NCBI RefSeq assembly: GCF_019924045.1
Contig: NZ_JAHXBN010000011.1
Location: 124,001 to 188,000, forward strand
DNA from: Dyadobacter fermentans
Lineage (GTDB): Bacteria > Bacteroidota > Bacteroidia > Cytophagales > Spirosomataceae
Direction: 5' to 3'
Length of the DNA: 64,000 nt
Part shown: positions 62,785-64,000 of the stretch, one piece after another
Position numbering within the stretch: position 1 is the stretch's first letter
Layout of the letters: every line of letters starts with the position of its first letter
Made by a program: the position numbers and the translations under genes
Notes under the pieces: generated by a model
What the model was told of the DNA's origin: nothing
Seen by the model: only the letters and a program-made list of their open reading frames with translations
The model's database searches: none

Positions 62785-63309
62785 ATGAAAGACTTACTCA
62801 GAGCACGTACTTCCCTCAAAGAGGAAATAGAGATACTTTTGAACAACCAGGTGAAGATGGAAGCAGAAGCTTCCGCTAAATACCTAGCCATGGCTTCGTG
62901 GTGCGACCGCAATGGTTTCAAACACAGCGCCAAGTATTTCATGCACCAATCCGACGAAGAACGCACCCACATGCTGAAAATCTTCAACTACCTGATGACA
63001 GTAGGCGGCACAGCGATCTCTCCTGAGATTTCAGGTGTGAAACAGGAATACCCAACTTTCAAGAGCGTATTCGAAACAGCACTTCAAAGCGAAATCGCCG
63101 TAACGCAGTCGATCAACCGCATCGTTACCGCAGCGCGCAAAGAAGAAGATTACGCTACGGAGAACTTCCTGCAATGGTTCGTGAGCGAGCAGATCGAAGA
63201 AGAAGACAATGCACGCCGCGCGATCGAGCTTTTCGATGTAATTGGTGAAGACGGAACAGGTTTGTATGTGATCGACAAGGCGATCGGCAAAATCGGTTCC
63301 GAAGAATAA
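62785..63309 (+). CDS. Ferritin
   Basis: A 174-residue non-haem ferritin. The four-helix bundle begins at residue 8; iron ligands are in VKMEAEASAKYLAMASWCDRNGF (Glu) and HQSDEERTHMLKIF (Glu and His), then ALQSEIAVTQSINRI and LQWFVSEQIEEEDNARR with further Glu residues of the ferroxidase site. Ferritins of this kind form 24-mers that store iron. It is a single gene with a bidirectional terminator after it. No Fur-box or clear -7 match was found in the 111-base gap upstream. Confidence 0.93.
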   Translation: MKDLLRARTSLKEEIEILLNNQVKMEAEASAKYLAMASWCDRNGFKHSAKYFMHQSDEERTHMLKIFNYLMTVGGTAISPEISGVKQEYPTFKSVFETALQSEIAVTQSINRIVTAARKEEDYATENFLQWFVSEQIEEEDNARRAIELFDVIGEDGTGLYVIDKAIGKIGSEE

Positions 63310-63326
63310 TACCCATTTCTTATCTG

Positions 63327-63362
63327 CAAAAATAGCTGCCCGAAAGAGCAGCTATTTTTGTT
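63327..63362. terminator. Bidirectional terminator between ferritin and HPP genes
   Basis: CAAAAATAGCTGC (63327-63339) pairs with GCAGCTATTTTTG (63348-63360) around the loop CCGAAAGA. The A-run and T-run let it work on both strands for two convergent genes. Confidence 0.92.
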
Positions 63363-63953
63363 TTAAACCCGTGTGAAATACTTCCTTTCCCACACTTTGT
63401 ACCAATTTCGGTTGGCCGGATATTTGCGGTGCGCCGCAAACCGGTTCACCATAACGGCTACAAAAAGCAATATAAGCACCCCGCTAAGCACCGGGCTCAG
63501 CACGTACATATAGCCAAGCGCCTTGACCTTCTCCGACCCGATATTGGCGATCAGCGCCGTGGCACCGCCGGGAGGATGCAACGTTTTGGTTACCTGCATT
63601 AATACAATGGATACAGAAACCGCGAATGCCGACGACAGCCAGATCTGATCAGGGATGATTTTATGCACCGTCACACCCACGAGCGCGCATAATACGTGCC
63701 CGCCTATGAGGTTGCGCGGCTGCGCGAGCGGGCTGTTCACGATGCCGTAAATGAGCACCGAAGATGCCCCGAAGGAGCCGATCAGGAATAAGGAATCGGA
63801 GTCGGTAAATTGCTTGTCGTTGAGCAGGCCAATAAGGCCGATGCCCAGGAATGAGCCGAGGAAAGTCCAGAAATGGTCTTTGAAGTCAATCAGTGTCTCT
63901 TTGTAGACGACGTAACGGACTAGCCTTGCGTTACGTTTGATCCTTTTTCTCAA
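63363..63953 (-). CDS. HPP-family membrane protein
   Basis: A 196-residue integral membrane protein with four or five helices. The family signature HPPGGATALIANIG is near residue 126, and LIGSFGASSVLIYG and PRNLIGGHVLCALVGV are also typical. HPP proteins have been linked to nitrite transport in some bacteria and plants, but this is not proven here. The reading frame stays open from TTG 63953 to the window edge without an ATG or GTG, so the gene may start at that TTG or lie partly outside the window. It is convergent with ferritin, sharing its terminator. Confidence 0.8.
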   Translation of the reverse strand: MRKRIKRNARLVRYVVYKETLIDFKDHFWTFLGSFLGIGLIGLLNDKQFTDSDSLFLIGSFGASSVLIYGIVNSPLAQPRNLIGGHVLCALVGVTVHKIIPDQIWLSSAFAVSVSIVLMQVTKTLHPPGGATALIANIGSEKVKALGYMYVLSPVLSGVLILLFVAVMVNRFAAHRKYPANRNWYKVWERKYFTRV

Positions 63954-64000
63954 AATATGGAAACTTTTGGTGGAAGTAGCATTGGAAATAGAACTATAAC

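Overview
The window looks like chromosome of a Bacteroidota bacterium of the order Cytophagales, most like Dyadobacter (inference from protein content; no search was run). Evidence: a SusC/SusD pair, a type IX secretion (T9SS) sorting domain, a bacillithiol gene (bshA), several Bacteroidota-only families (DUF4834, TapB-like, HGSNAT/DUF5009-like), and many copies of the Bacteroidota -7 promoter box TAnnTTTG, often with a TTTG or TTG about 18-23 bases upstream. Base composition is roughly half GC. I see no IS element, phage, CRISPR array, tRNA or rRNA gene. Most of the window is housekeeping sequence.

Layout. 1-6.7 kb: the end of a SusC receptor, a SusD lipoprotein, then a secreted amidohydrolase, a secreted RraA-like protein and a BASS-family transporter, probably one uptake and breakdown locus for an unknown organic acid or amide. 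6.75-6.96 kb: a striking non-coding stretch with two facing arrays of 10-base repeats. 7.0-7.5 kb: a GNAT acetyltransferase on the minus strand. 7.6-14.3 kb: a thiamin operon (promoter, TPP riboswitch, thiS, thiC, a TenI-ThiE fusion, thiG, thiH, thiF-rhodanese) carrying two paired palindromic repeats, one inside a coding sequence and one across the thiH stop. 14.3-17.2 kb: AraC regulator, nitrilase, TauE/SafE transporter. 17.3-20.2 kb: nuoA, nuoB and nuoC of complex I, interrupted by an XRE regulator and an outer-membrane protein. 20.3-26.9 kb: a thioredoxin-fold protein without CxxC, an Omp85-like barrel, and a short carB. 27-31.3 kb: a 1412-residue T9SS-secreted repeat protein.

31.4-43.1 kb: DUF4834 and bshA (minus strand), a UbiA prenyltransferase, a TapB-like protein, purN, an EamA exporter, a J-domain protein, an outer-membrane barrel, a GT39-like glycosyltransferase, a DEAD-box helicase and an ABC exporter. 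43.1-43.3 kb: a gene-free stretch with serial hairpins and a terminator, a candidate small RNA. 43.4-52.7 kb: hemA, a histidine kinase without a partner, a lipoprotein, a LuxE-like adenylating enzyme, a GMC dehydrogenase with its Tat-signal small subunit, an HGSNAT-like membrane protein, a VOC enzyme and a helical protein. 52.9-57.8 kb: an envelope-folding cluster (a parvulin lipoprotein with an OmpA-like insert, SurA, MoxR). 57.9-64 kb: a ketoglutarate-semialdehyde-type dehydrogenase, truA, glnS, a paired-palindrome element with a (TGAT)14 tract, a small unknown gene, ferritin and an HPP-family protein.

Nothing here is clearly a new defence or mobile system. The most unusual items are the OmpA-like domain inside a parvulin lipoprotein, the three paired-palindrome (REP/BIME-like) elements, the facing decamer arrays and the hairpin-rich intergenic stretch near 43.2 kb.
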